Assembly (NCBI GenBank): GCA_013390785.1
Contig: JACASW010000008.1
Location: 1 to 38,089, forward strand
Direction: 5' to 3'
Origin: Marine Group I thaumarchaeote
GTDB lineage: Archaea > Thermoproteota > Nitrososphaeria > Nitrososphaerales > Nitrosopumilaceae
DNA length: 38,089 nucleotides
The notes under the pieces were generated by a model, which saw only the letters and a program-made list of their open reading frames with translations, made no database searches and had not been told where the DNA came from. Shown one piece after another: positions 31,384-38,089 of this stretch; the stretch's first letter is position 1, and each line of letters starts with the position of its first letter. The position numbers were made by a program, and so were the translations under genes.

Positions 31384-32741
31384 ATATGAAAAAAGTTCTG
31401 CAACATGTTGATAAAAACATGAATGTGCTTGTGAAAGATCTACGTATACTAATACAACAACCAAGTGTATCTGCTAAAAATCAGGGAATAAAAAAATGTG
31501 CAACTCTTGTAAGGAGTACTTTAAAAAAATCTGGTATAAATGCAGAAATTCTGACCATGAAAGATTATCCACCAATCGTATATGGTGAGGTGAAATCAAA
31601 TAAAAATCCAAACAAGACTTTGTTATTCTATAATCATTATGATGTTCAACCAGTTGAACCCATTGAACTTTGGGACGAGGATCCGTTTAGTGGAAAAATA
31701 AAAGGAAACAGAATCTACGGAAGGGGTTCATCTGATGATAAAGGTGAGTTGATTACACGAATAAGAGCAGTTGCATCATTTCTAAAAGTCACTGGAGATG
31801 TTCCATGTAATGTAAAATTTGTTATAGAAGGTGAAGAAGAAACTGGGAGCGCACATATTGAAGAATACCTAAAAAAATATCGAAGGAAGTTTTCTTGCGA
31901 TGGTGTGATATGGGAATTTGGACACGTTGATAGTAAAAACAGACCAATCATAGATCTTGGGATGAAAGGATTACTGTATGTTGAATTAACATTGAGAGAA
32001 TCAAAGATGGACGCGCATTCAAGCCTTGCTGTATTGATTAAAAATCCTGCTTGGCGTTTAACTGAAGCCATAAAAACACTACGTGATTCATCAGGAAAAA
32101 TCTTAATCAAGGATTGGTATAAGGAAGTACAACCTCTTGCTAAATCAGATATTAAAATTCTCAAATCATTTCCATTTGATGAAAAAGAATTCAAAAAAGA
32201 GTATGGAATTAAGAAATTCCTAGGAAACAAAACTGGGCTTGAAGTTAAAAAATCTCTAGTTGCTGAACCGACATGTAATATTGCAGGTATAGTCTCTGGA
32301 TATTATGGTGAAGGTGCAAAAACTGTTTTGCCAGCCGAGGCACGTGTAAAAATTGATTTTAGGCTTGTACCTAAAATGAATCCCAAGAAGCAGGCTATGA
32401 GATTAAAACGCCATCTAAGGAGTAAAGGATTTGGCGATATTGAAATTAAAATATACCATGGTGAAGCTGCTGCAAGGACAAATCCGAAACACGCATTTGT
32501 CTCTGATGTTACAGATGCTGCACGTAAGTCATTTGGAAAATATCTTCTAAGTATTTCTAGTGCCGGAACTGGCCCCATGCATGGATTCACAAATATTCTG
32601 AAGTCTCCAGCAATTGCTATTGGATCCACACATGTCTTTTCACGTATTCATTCTCCAAACGAGTTTACACGTATAGATCTACTAAAAAAAGCCACAAAAT
32701 GTATGTGTCTTATCTTGGATAATTTTGCTAGATCTAACTAA
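31380..32741 (+). CDS. M20-family metallopeptidase (CNDP-like dipeptidase)
   Basis: This 453-residue zinc hydrolase of the M20 family probably cleaves dipeptides or removes acyl groups. Metal-site motifs appear in order: YNHYDVQPVEP (His, with a following Asp), GRGSSDDKGE (bridging Asp), EGEEETGS (catalytic Glu and ligand Glu) and a late AIGSTHVFSRIHSPNEF with the last His. A dimerisation lid domain interrupts at about 185-310. There is no signal peptide, so it is cytoplasmic. ATG 31380 overlaps the nnrD stop by four bases; ATG 31386 is an alternative. Confidence 0.92.
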   Translation: MNMKKVLQHVDKNMNVLVKDLRILIQQPSVSAKNQGIKKCATLVRSTLKKSGINAEILTMKDYPPIVYGEVKSNKNPNKTLLFYNHYDVQPVEPIELWDEDPFSGKIKGNRIYGRGSSDDKGELITRIRAVASFLKVTGDVPCNVKFVIEGEEETGSAHIEEYLKKYRRKFSCDGVIWEFGHVDSKNRPIIDLGMKGLLYVELTLRESKMDAHSSLAVLIKNPAWRLTEAIKTLRDSSGKILIKDWYKEVQPLAKSDIKILKSFPFDEKEFKKEYGIKKFLGNKTGLEVKKSLVAEPTCNIAGIVSGYYGEGAKTVLPAEARVKIDFRLVPKMNPKKQAMRLKRHLRSKGFGDIEIKIYHGEAAARTNPKHAFVSDVTDAARKSFGKYLLSISSAGTGPMHGFTNILKSPAIAIGSTHVFSRIHSPNEFTRIDLLKKATKCMCLILDNFARSN

Positions 32742-32766
32742 TATTTTGTAAATATGTCATCGCAAG

Positions 32767-32787
32767 AACTTTTATTCTCCTGAGAAT
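32767..32787 (+). promoter_or_regulatory. putative psmB promoter with adjoining inverted repeat
   Basis: ACTTTTATTC-like sequence at 32769-32777 is centred at about -27 from the ATG at 32799. It is followed by ATTCTC-CT-GAGAAT (32774-32787), a perfect 6-base inverted repeat that would overlap the TATA box and hinder TBP if bound by a repressor. Confidence 0.35.
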
Positions 32788-32798
32788 CCAGTTGATCC

Positions 32799-33398
32799 AT
32801 GACTGCAATGTACATGCCAGGAGCAACAGCTGTTGGTATTACATATAATGACGGAGTAGTTTTTGCAAGCGAGCGTAGAATTGCTTATGGTAATTTCGTA
32901 GTTAGCAAAACTACCAAAAAAACATTCGTGATTACTCCTTATGTTGGTGCAGCATGTGCTGGATTGGTTGCTGATATGCAAATTCTTTCATTACAAATTT
33001 CAGCATTGGCTAAGATTAGAAAAATGGACATCAAGCGTGAAGTACCACCAAACACAGTTGCAAAGATGATGTCAAATATGATGTATGAAAGAAGGTTCTT
33101 TCCATTATTAACGCAGGTAATTGTAGGTGGTCTGGTTGATAAGCCTACAATATACACTTTGGATCCACTTGGCTCAGTATTACCTGATGATTATGCAGCA
33201 GTTGGAACAGGAGCGGAAATGGCATTAGGTGTTTTGGACCCACAATACAAAAAGGATCTTACTGAGGCACAAGCTGTTGAACTGGCTGTGAAATCAGTTC
33301 GTGCTGCTAGCATGAGGGATTCAGCAAGTGGCGATAACATTGATGTTTTAGTGATGAACAAAGATGGCGCTAAAGAAACTACTGAAAAAATTTCTTAG
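32799..33398 (+). CDS. psmB: proteasome beta subunit, non-catalytic (Sulfolobus beta1-like)
   Basis: This is a 199-residue beta subunit of the 20S proteasome. Active subunits are cut before Thr1 in 'GTTTVGI'; here the sequence is PGATAVGI, so the Thr1 position is Ala9 and no autocleavage or catalysis is expected. Other active-site positions remain: Glu in ASERR, Lys in VVSKTTKK, and Asp/Ser in RDSASGD. The inactive beta1 subunit of Sulfolobus has the same PATAIG start. A catalytic partner must be encoded elsewhere. It is convergent with the PUA-domain gene with a four-base stop overlap. Confidence 0.93.
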   Translation: MTAMYMPGATAVGITYNDGVVFASERRIAYGNFVVSKTTKKTFVITPYVGAACAGLVADMQILSLQISALAKIRKMDIKREVPPNTVAKMMSNMMYERRFFPLLTQVIVGGLVDKPTIYTLDPLGSVLPDDYAAVGTGAEMALGVLDPQYKKDLTEAQAVELAVKSVRAASMRDSASGDNIDVLVMNKDGAKETTEKIS

Positions 33399-33871
33399 TA
33401 TTTTATCTCTTTTTTAGATTCCCAAAAATTATCTGAAACGTAGTGCATGTTTTTTATCACTTCCCCCTTAGTTGTTTCGTCCAATTCCTTACTTGACATT
33501 TTTGCTTTCCCAACAGCTAGAAATTTTTTTTGCGATTCCTCTATAACACAAACTATCTCACCATTTTCAAAGTCAGAAAATTTTGTGATACCAGGTCTCA
33601 TTACATTTGCGCCTTTACATACGAATTTGATAGCACCCATGTCTACTGTAACATATGGAAATTTTTCTAAGATTGGTATATCATCCAAGAAAGGCAATAT
33701 ATCATCACCTATCTTTACTGCAGTTATTCCATTACCTGTTATTATAACTCCTTTTTCATCCACTTCATGCGTTTTGATATTTTTTTGTTTAGGCAACTCA
33801 ATTTTCCACTGTGAATTTATTTGCTCTAAAATTTTAGATGTTTCACTTTTTGATATAAGATTTGATTTCAA
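33395..33871 (-). CDS. PUA-domain RNA-binding protein, MCT-1/Tma20-like
   Basis: This 158-residue protein has a C-terminal PUA domain (about 75-150), with VTVDMGAIKFVCKGANVMRP, then AVGKAKMSSKEL and MHYVSDNFW. This matches eukaryotic MCT-1/Tma20, which works with DENR in ribosome recycling and reinitiation, and its archaeal relatives. The first 70 residues form the pre-PUA domain. The ATG overlaps the homoserine dehydrogenase stop by four bases, so the two are co-translated, although no functional tie is obvious. A role on the small ribosomal subunit is inferred from the family. Confidence 0.87.
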   Translation of the reverse strand: MKSNLISKSETSKILEQINSQWKIELPKQKNIKTHEVDEKGVIITGNGITAVKIGDDILPFLDDIPILEKFPYVTVDMGAIKFVCKGANVMRPGITKFSDFENGEIVCVIEESQKKFLAVGKAKMSSKELDETTKGEVIKNMHYVSDNFWESKKEIKY

Positions 33872-34878
33872 GTTTTTGTACTCTCATTTCTAATGTCAAT
33901 CAGATCACGTAAAATAGAACTTGCAGTTTCAATACCCCCTGCACCACGACCAATGATTGTTTGTGTTCCTGAGTGTTCAGATGTAAATGAAATTGCGTTT
34001 AATGTTCCACTAACACATAACGGATCAATAGACGTAATTTCTTTTGGTGCTACAGTTAATTCTTTATCGCACGAAGCAATTAATTTAATTGCACAATTTT
34101 TATCTGCGGCACGTTTTATATCAGAATTATCTATTTTTCTAATACCAGTTCTTTTAATATCAGGCATCGTAACTTTCATTCCCATTATCCAGTTTGCCAA
34201 AATTACAAGCTTAGCTGCAGCATCAAGACCATCCAAATCAAGAGATTCATCCGCTTCAACATAGCCTTTCTGTTTAGCATCATCTAATGCATCATTGAAT
34301 GACATACCATTCGCCATATTTGTTAGAATATAGTTAGTAGTACCATTTAGTATACCATCAAACGAAACTATTCGTTCACCTCTTAAACTATTTTTTGCAA
34401 AATCCAAAATCGGTGTACCACCGCCAACTGTTCCACTAAAGCGAAAAAGAACATGGTTGTATTCTGCTATTTCCATCAGCGAGGGGAATGCAAGTGCTAA
34501 TGGACCTTTGTTTACTGAAATAACATGCATTCCACGTTTCATTGCATCAACGATATGTGTCATTCCAGGTTCAGCATCTTTGTAGTTGCTTTCAGTAGTC
34601 TCGATAAGAACCTCCGCTTCTAAATTATTAATAATTTCAGTTCCTGAAATGTTATTTTCTGTATCCGAGTATTTATTTACAGAGCCATATTTTTTTTTCA
34701 CATCAATTAATTTACTAGAATCTAGACCTGAAGGATCCACAGCACTACCGTTTCTATCAAACACACCGACGATCCTTGGTTTTAGCCCATACCTTGCATA
34801 CAAATCTTCAGATCTTGATTCCAGAAGTTTTGCAAAACTTTGACCAACAACCCCAAAGCCACAAAGTATTATTCGCAT
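33868..34878 (-). CDS. hom: homoserine dehydrogenase
   Basis: The enzyme reduces aspartate semialdehyde to homoserine for threonine and methionine synthesis. The 336-residue protein has an N-terminal Rossmann loop ILCGFGVVGQSF, VISVNKGPLAL with the catalytic lysine, GTVGGGTPI, the family signature DGILNGTTNYILTNM, and DLDGLDAAAKLVILAN with the second catalytic pair. The ACT regulatory domain of longer forms is absent, so end-product inhibition through ACT is not expected. It is the first gene of a two-gene unit with the PUA protein. Confidence 0.95.
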   Translation of the reverse strand: MRIILCGFGVVGQSFAKLLESRSEDLYARYGLKPRIVGVFDRNGSAVDPSGLDSSKLIDVKKKYGSVNKYSDTENNISGTEIINNLEAEVLIETTESNYKDAEPGMTHIVDAMKRGMHVISVNKGPLALAFPSLMEIAEYNHVLFRFSGTVGGGTPILDFAKNSLRGERIVSFDGILNGTTNYILTNMANGMSFNDALDDAKQKGYVEADESLDLDGLDAAAKLVILANWIMGMKVTMPDIKRTGIRKIDNSDIKRAADKNCAIKLIASCDKELTVAPKEITSIDPLCVSGTLNAISFTSEHSGTQTIIGRGAGGIETASSILRDLIDIRNESTKT

Positions 34879-34903
34879 AGTATAGTAATTCTCAATGGAT
34901 TAT

Positions 34904-35302
34904 TTAGTCTAACTTATCTAAACGTAGAGAGACAGAGTTTATACAATATCTCAGATTAGTTGGCTGTGGACCATCATCAAAAACATGTCCCAGGTGTGAA
35001 CCACATTTTTTACAGTTTACTTCAGTCCTTAACATACCGTAACTTGTATCTTTCACAAACTCAATGTTATCATTACTTAATACCTGAGAAAAGCTAGGCC
35101 AACCAGTTCCAGAATCAAATTTTGTTTCAGATGAAAAAAGTTCTATACCACAACATGTACATTTGTAAATTCCCTTATCTTTACAGTCCCAATAAATTCC
35201 TGTGAATGGGGCTTCGGTATTTTTTTTTCTGCATATACTATATTCTTCTGCCGATAACTCGTTTTGCCATTCATTATCTGTTTTAGAAATTTTATTATTC
35301 AT
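34904..35302 (-). CDS. msrB: peptide methionine (R)-S-oxide reductase
   Basis: MsrB reduces methionine-R-sulfoxide in proteins with electrons from thioredoxin. From the ATG at 35302 it is 132 residues. Structural zinc is held by CTCCG (Cys48/Cys51) and CKKCG (Cys97/Cys100), and the catalytic residue is Cys120 in [17 protein letters not shown] and [10 protein letters not shown] are further hallmarks. The frame is open to 35374, but that stretch is antisense-free coding of the upstream thyX frame, so I reject the longer form. Its start lies eight bases inside the end of the ThyX-like gene. Confidence 0.95.
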   Translation of the reverse strand: MNNKISKTDNEWQNELSAEEYSICRKKNTEAPFTGIYWDCKDKGIYKCTCCGIELFSSETKFDSGTGWPSFSQVLSNDNIEFVKDTSYGMLRTEVNCKKCGSHLGHVFDDGPQPTNLRYCINSVSLRLDKLD

Positions 35303-36911
35303 TTTTTTTCCTTTTTTCTTCTGTACGTTTTTCCGACTCGAATCTTTCCAGACCATATTGATTAAGATCAACAAATTTCATGATTTTTGATAATGTTGGA
35401 TGTTTTTTATTAATCAGGCTATACATTTTTTGTACAATTTTTCTATAGTCTGCATGACCTTGTGGCACTGTTCTTAGTTCAATTAGATGTGTTGCCTCTC
35501 GGAGGTTAAAGCGCATATAATATGGATAGTTATAGGCAAAATTCACAATGTACTGAGATTGCTCCGGAAATTTATTTCTCATTTTTTGAAAAATAGACTT
35601 GGTAAAGTACATGCAGTCCTCATAGTCTTTTTTAATTCCGAGTTCTACAATTTCCTCTGATGTGTCAAAACTGTGATCTGTTGTAAGTAACTGCCTTTCA
35701 AGTGTGAGTGTTCTATGCCTATGGAGGTCTCTAAACATTCCAAAGTTTGTTATTAGATCAAATGTATAATCAGTCATTTCAAAGGCTCTTGGTGGTCTAT
35801 GCCTTCTGTTTTGTCTTGCATTGATCAACTGTTTAATAACATCAATTTTTGATTTCTTACTCATTTTTTTCACGTTTTTAAGAATTTGTTCAAATGAAAT
35901 ACTAGGAGATTGCTCAAAAAATAATGCAGTGATTATGCTGTTCATTGATCTTAATTCAGGCTCAAATTCTACTAATTTTACGCTGTTTCCAAGAGTTGGT
36001 TTACCATGAACAGTATTCCTAGATACTTTGCCTGAAATTTTTTTAATATCTGTGAAATATTTTTGTAGTGCTTTTCCATATCTGTCATTTGAACGACTAA
36101 CAAACGATTTTATTGTTTTATCCAACTCATTTTTAATTTTAAGTCCAAGTTGTTTTTCTTCAGTCAATTTAGAACCCAAAAGAATTGTTATAAGATATTC
36201 AAATGCACGCCCATTTCCAGTTATACCAACATTGGTTAGTGTTGATGCAGGTAACAGTCCACGCAAAACATCCAATGCCTTTGCTTTTGTAGCAGCGCGA
36301 TAAATCATATTAGCAGATTTTATGTCATTCTCATTTTTCAATCGTGAAATTTTTTTTTCGGTACCATCATATGCCTTAAATTTATAATTTTCAATAGGAT
36401 CATTTTCTCGTATAAGTTTTAACATTGGCTGAATGTTTTTTGTGTATGTATTGAAATCTAAATTACATGATTCTAAATAATCATCAGCAAAGCGTGATTT
36501 CATTAAAGTTGGCTCACGATAAAATTTGTATTTACCGTTAAGTTTTTTATCCCATGTTACATATCTTGAAGATTTTTCTAAATAGGATAGACCAATTCTT
36601 CTGTCCTCAATTTTTTTTACAGCAATATTTGATAATCCTTCGATGGCAATTTGTGCACTTCCTAATTCAGCAACTGAATCATCACCATATTCAAGCAAAA
36701 CACGTTTGTAAAACTCCTCTCCACGATTTTGATTTTTTAAAAACTCATCAAGAAATATTCTACGCATTGTTTTATCCGTTCTGCTATATCTAGACATGAG
36801 CGCACCACGATCAACTTGTTTAGGTGTTGTAATTACAAAAACAGAATTATCAATATTAGAAAAATGTTTTAAAAGTTTTTTTCTTTCTGACGTTGAAAAT
36901 TTTTCCTGCAT
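35295..36911 (-). CDS. tandem ThyX-like protein (FAD-dependent thymidylate synthase family)
   Basis: This 538-residue protein is about twice the usual ThyX length and has two ThyX-like halves. In the N-terminal half, [20 protein letters not shown] is followed by R104 and the motif SYLEKSSRY (109-117), which keeps Ser, Glu, Ser, Arg and Tyr of the canonical RHRxxSxNExSxRY but lacks the RHR histidine. In the C-terminal half, RHR is present (about 398-400) but the rest is [11 protein letters not shown]. The later [23 protein letters not shown] matches the ThyX C-terminus. It may form a composite active site for dTMP synthesis or may have a different role. msrB overlaps its end. Confidence 0.82.
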   Translation of the reverse strand: MQEKFSTSERKKLLKHFSNIDNSVFVITTPKQVDRGALMSRYSRTDKTMRRIFLDEFLKNQNRGEEFYKRVLLEYGDDSVAELGSAQIAIEGLSNIAVKKIEDRRIGLSYLEKSSRYVTWDKKLNGKYKFYREPTLMKSRFADDYLESCNLDFNTYTKNIQPMLKLIRENDPIENYKFKAYDGTEKKISRLKNENDIKSANMIYRAATKAKALDVLRGLLPASTLTNVGITGNGRAFEYLITILLGSKLTEEKQLGLKIKNELDKTIKSFVSRSNDRYGKALQKYFTDIKKISGKVSRNTVHGKPTLGNSVKLVEFEPELRSMNSIITALFFEQSPSISFEQILKNVKKMSKKSKIDVIKQLINARQNRRHRPPRAFEMTDYTFDLITNFGMFRDLHRHRTLTLERQLLTTDHSFDTSEEIVELGIKKDYEDCMYFTKSIFQKMRNKFPEQSQYIVNFAYNYPYYMRFNLREATHLIELRTVPQGHADYRKIVQKMYSLINKKHPTLSKIMKFVDLNQYGLERFESEKRTEEKRKKNE

Positions 36912-36935
36912 TGTTTAATCATGATTTGTGGTGTA

Positions 36936-36945
36936 ATAAATTATA
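36936..36945 (-). promoter_or_regulatory. TATA element of the ThyX-like gene
   Basis: On the minus strand this reads TATAATTTAT, centred about 30 bases before the ATG at 36911. Confidence 0.5.
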
Positions 36946-36955
36946 TCGTAATGAG

Positions 36956-36993
36956 AAACACGATCAAATTTGATCTAAAAAATATTCGTGTTT
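36956..36993. promoter_or_regulatory. nested inverted repeats upstream of the ThyX-like gene
   Basis: AAACACGA (36956-36963) pairs perfectly with TCGTGTTT (36986-36993). Inside lies the perfect 14-base palindrome GATCAAATTTGATC (36962-36975). The structure sits just upstream of the TATA element and just after the stop of the preceding gene. It could be an operator or part of a termination region. Confidence 0.45.
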
Positions 36994-37000
36994 ATACATA

Positions 37001-37303
37001 CTAGTTTTTATTTTCAGATTCTTCTTCCATTCCTTTTATTTGAACCAGATTAGGCGATTTTGGTTGCTGAGGTTTTGATTGCCATCTTATCAATACATCT
37101 TTGAATTTGTTTGCATCGTCTTCATTCTCAGTGTACATTAATGTTGTAACCCACCTACCTTTGCCAGCCGGTCCACCGAGAGAGTTCATCCAAAAATCAC
37201 TTGGTAATGATTTTAATGCCCTATTATCAGGGTCACGGCTTAGATCAGTCCATCTCTTTGAAATGAATGCCAAAATCTGGTTTAACTCGTTTTTGTCAAT
37301 CAT
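37001..37303 (-). CDS. small soluble protein of unknown function
   Basis: The 100-residue product is soluble, with no signal peptide or cysteines. Residues 1-80 seem to form one domain: a helical start (ELNQILAFISKRWTDLSRD), a Trp-rich loop FWMNSLGGPAGKGRWVTTL, and a helix with DDANKFKDVLIRWQ. The last 20 residues are acidic and probably disordered. I do not recognise the family. It is divergent from cdvA, with 134 bases between the starts, and lies upstream of the ThyX-like gene on the same strand. Confidence 0.75.
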   Translation of the reverse strand: MIDKNELNQILAFISKRWTDLSRDPDNRALKSLPSDFWMNSLGGPAGKGRWVTTLMYTENEDDANKFKDVLIRWQSKPQQPKSPNLVQIKGMEEESENKN

Positions 37304-37410
37304 AGAGTTTCTTCATAGTATTCTAATTTTAAAATTGTGAATTGTTCGTATCATTCATTATTAGTTAATTTCTTCTTACAAAAGCAGGAAACGATTTTTA
37401 CACCTTCTAG

Positions 37411-37418
37411 GTTATATG
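37411..37418 (+). promoter_or_regulatory. putative TATA element of cdvA
   Basis: GTTATATG is centred about 24 bases before the ATG at 37438. The rest of the gap 37304-37437 is AT-rich, and I see no other clear signal in it. Confidence 0.45.
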
Positions 37419-37437
37419 GTTATTTACAATACCGCTT

Positions 37438-38089
37438 ATGAGCAAGGATGAAGTTTCAATCATCGGTAAACCAGTCAAGGATATGTATGGTACAACTATT
37501 GGAAATGTTCTAGGTACACTTACTCACATTGATGGTTGTATTCAGACAGTTGGTATTGATTGTGGCTCAGAAGGACTCAAACAAATCCCATACGATCAAA
37601 TTGTATTACAAGGAGATGTTGTAATCTATGTTCCAGGATGGAGAATGGATGCGCAAAAGATTTTGAAAGAAAAGAGACTTACACTTAAACGTCTTAAGGC
37701 ATTGATGGGTATTATATCAGAAAATGACGCAACAAAGTCTGATGCAGACCTAATTCATGATACATATAAAACAAAATTAATGGAATTAGATGAAGCCGAA
37801 TCAAAAGTTAGGGATGAATTATCTACACGTTTAGATGAATTAGATGGACAAGAAAATGCAGTTAAAGTAATTTTATTCGATGCAAAAGTGCAGTTCAAAA
37901 GTGATGAAATATCTGATTATACATTTGAATCCGTAAAGAAACAATGTAACAATCTTCTTGAAAGAATGTCACATGAAAGAGTTGAAGTTAACAATGTACA
38001 ACGACGTATTGAAGAATTATCATTAGAATGTATGGAATTAACTCAGCCTAAAACGGAAATGATACAAGAATCTGCTGTTTCATATCTAT
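37438..38089 (+). CDS. cdvA: cell division protein CdvA (N-terminal part)
   Basis: CdvA binds membrane and DNA and recruits the ESCRT-III-like CdvB to the division site. The visible 217 residues begin with a PRC-barrel-like domain (about 1-70: SIIGKPVKDMYGTTIGNVLG, then PYDQIVLQGDVVIYVPGWR). A long charged coiled coil follows, with heptads from about residue 80 onward (LKRLKALMGII, ELDEAESKVRDEL). This order is that of thaumarchaeal CdvA. The C-terminal E3B motif that binds the CdvB winged helix lies beyond the window. The frame runs open to the right edge. Confidence 0.88.
   Translation, partial: MSKDEVSIIGKPVKDMYGTTIGNVLGTLTHIDGCIQTVGIDCGSEGLKQIPYDQIVLQGDVVIYVPGWRMDAQKILKEKRLTLKRLKALMGIISENDATKSDADLIHDTYKTKLMELDEAESKVRDELSTRLDELDGQENAVKVILFDAKVQFKSDEISDYTFESVKKQCNNLLERMSHERVEVNNVQRRIEELSLECMELTQPKTEMIQESAVSYL

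Noticed and set aside
35303-35374. Upstream extension of MsrB
   Set aside because: The stretch lies within the end of the ThyX-like gene in another frame. The MsrB family starts near the ATG at 35302.
1-38089. tRNA, rRNA, insertion sequences, integration sites or phage genes
   Set aside because: I read all intergenic stretches and saw no cloverleaf, transposase, integrase or terminal repeats. Base composition looks even throughout except for the repeat-driven collagen region.

Overview
The window comes from an AT-rich archaeon of the Nitrososphaerota (Thaumarchaeota). The best fit is a Nitrosopumilus-like marine ammonia oxidiser. The evidence is the gene set: Alba, CdvA of the Cdv division system, an archaeal-type prolyl-tRNA synthetase, an unprocessed Sulfolobus beta1-like proteasome subunit, deoxyhypusine synthase, CofE for coenzyme F420, a DRG-type GTPase, TrmI and an MCT-1/Tma20-like PUA protein. 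Many genes start with TTG or GTG, have no Shine-Dalgarno sequence, and carry an AT-rich TATA element 24-30 bases before the start codon, which is the pattern of leaderless archaeal transcripts. Coding density is very high. No gap exceeds about 165 bases, and I found no tRNA, rRNA, CRISPR array or insertion sequence.

Layout. 1-7.9 kb: end of alba, deoxyhypusine synthase divergent from inositol-1-phosphate synthase, SMC, a lone oligopeptide ABC ATPase, and EgtD. 7.9-11.8 kb: EgtB, a small membrane-anchored protein, ProS, and a coupled pair made of a lysine-rich SWIB-like protein and a cysteine-bearing protein. 11.8-16.3 kb: a ThrH-like HAD phosphatase, CofE, a PHP phosphoesterase, a zinc-ribbon protein, a BtuF-like binding protein, a ChuX/HutX-like protein and a small unknown.

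16.3-23.4 kb is a sulfur block: a cysteine synthase fused to a rhodanese-like domain, TusA, thioredoxin reductase, Thi4 coupled to a DUF6775-like protein, a siroheme sulfite/nitrite reductase, and a tandem rhodanese. With EgtB/EgtD and MsrB elsewhere in the window, this suggests sulfite reduction, cysteine synthesis, sulfane-sulfur transfer, thiazole and ergothioneine synthesis, and thiol redox control encoded close together.

23.4-38 kb: a TPR/winged-helix protein, a collagen-like protein with 67-68 uninterrupted Gly-X-Y triplets, DRG GTPase, phosphoglycolate phosphatase-ArgS, TrmI-NnrD-M20 peptidase, a proteasome beta subunit lacking the catalytic threonine, homoserine dehydrogenase-PUA, a tandem ThyX protein overlapping MsrB, a small unknown, and the start of cdvA at the right edge.

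The most unusual items are the collagen-like protein, the tandem ThyX whose two halves keep complementary parts of the ThyX motif, the Lys-rich protein with half a SWIB-like domain, the DUF6775-like protein that lacks HExxH and is coupled to a cysteine-containing Thi4, and three convergent gene pairs whose stop codons interlock by exactly four bases.
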